A stretch of DNA of 42,346 nt from Streptomyces mutomycini (GTDB lineage: Bacteria > Actinomycetota > Actinomycetes > Streptomycetales > Streptomycetaceae), in the NCBI RefSeq assembly GCF_001700505.1, contig NZ_MAPV01000012.1, forward strand, positions 18,392 through 60,737, written 5' to 3'. Below the pieces are notes generated by a model. It worked only from the letters and a program-made list of their open reading frames with translations. It was not told where the DNA came from and made no database searches. Positions 42,221 through 42,346 of the stretch are shown here, piece by piece. Position numbers and translations under genes: made by a program. How positions within the stretch are numbered: position 1 is the stretch's first letter; every line of letters starts with the position of its first letter.

Positions 42221-42346
42221 ACTAACGGCCACTTCGCAATGCGAAGTATCGGCACTTAGCGAACAAGCACACTTTTCAGTTTAAGTTAGCTGTTCAACCA
42301 GCACGACTGTTCGTGGCCTGGGAACAACACAGTGGACGCGAGCAAC
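42221..42346 (-). other. 23S-5S rRNA intergenic spacer
   Basis: This is the transcribed spacer between 23S and 5S rRNA. The sequence at the window edge (minus strand GTTGCTCGCGTCCACTGTGT) is what normally follows the 3' end of Streptomyces 23S rRNA. A short perfect stem, ACTTCGCA / TGCGAAGT (42231-42247), just before the 5S gene is a probable RNase processing signal. No tRNA is present. Confidence 0.75.

Noticed and set aside
42221..42346. 3' end of 23S rRNA inside the window
   Set aside because: The edge sequence looks like the spacer that follows the usual 23S end, so I describe it as spacer; the 23S boundary could only be settled with the flanking sequence.

Overview
The window is a high-GC actinobacterial chromosome segment. 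Gene content and order, pervasive third-position G/C, frequent GTG starts and a typical actinobacterial 5S rRNA all point to Streptomyces or a very close relative. Almost all of it is core or lineage-conserved chromosome. I see no insertion sequence, prophage, tRNA or CRISPR array. Most genes lie on the minus strand, and many neighbours share 4-nt start/stop overlaps (ATGA, GTGA, TTGA).

Layout. (1) 28-4491, minus: aromatic amino acid and essential-gene block aroH-tyrA-cmk-plsC-like-der. (2) 4527-6839: a TetR regulator downstream of a DUF1304 membrane protein, with two tandem palindromic operators in the shared promoter, then a divergent Tat/lipoprotein-type Rieske protein and an RlaP-type nucleotidyltransferase. 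(3) 6871-11857, minus: a six-gene NAD/ADP-ribose operon, pnuC-nadR-nrtR(Nudix)-ADP-ribosylglycohydrolase-RlaP nucleotidyltransferase-maltokinase-cap-like protein, behind a 31-bp near-perfect palindrome over the promoter. (4) 11993-16747, minus: chromosome segregation block parA-RHH-like protein-scpA-scpB-rluB. (5) 17023-23018, minus: ald, a STAND/TPR ATPase, an ADP-ribose-type Nudix hydrolase and pyrG with an intrinsic terminator. (6) 23458-29574: a GH15 trehalase/glucoamylase-like enzyme, a BBE-type FAD oxidase, a PucR regulator and a convergent GT4 glycosyltransferase. (7) 29749-33635, minus: small protein-tlyA-nadK-recN, with a divergent SCP2-domain protein. (8) 34061-37037, minus: an iron-siderophore ABC importer (two FecCD permeases and FecE) without a binding protein, driven by an apparently leaderless promoter overlapped by an iron box. 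(9) 37129-39510: a HAD phosphatase and a divergent DUF1015 protein. (10) 39654-42346, minus: a TPR-like protein with a very large Arg-Asp-Gly repeat region, then the terminator, 5S rRNA and 23S-5S spacer of an rRNA operon.

The most interesting candidate system is region 3. It combines nicotinamide riboside uptake and NAD synthesis with an NrtR-like regulator, an ADP-ribosylglycohydrolase and an RlaP nucleotidyltransferase, with a second RlaP paralogue convergent at its end. This suggests a link between NAD supply, ADP-ribose removal and RNA repair or end modification; that link is inference. Also notable are the ParA neighbour with a ribbon-helix-helix-like C-terminus and the 107-residue higher-order repeat in the rRNA-adjacent protein.
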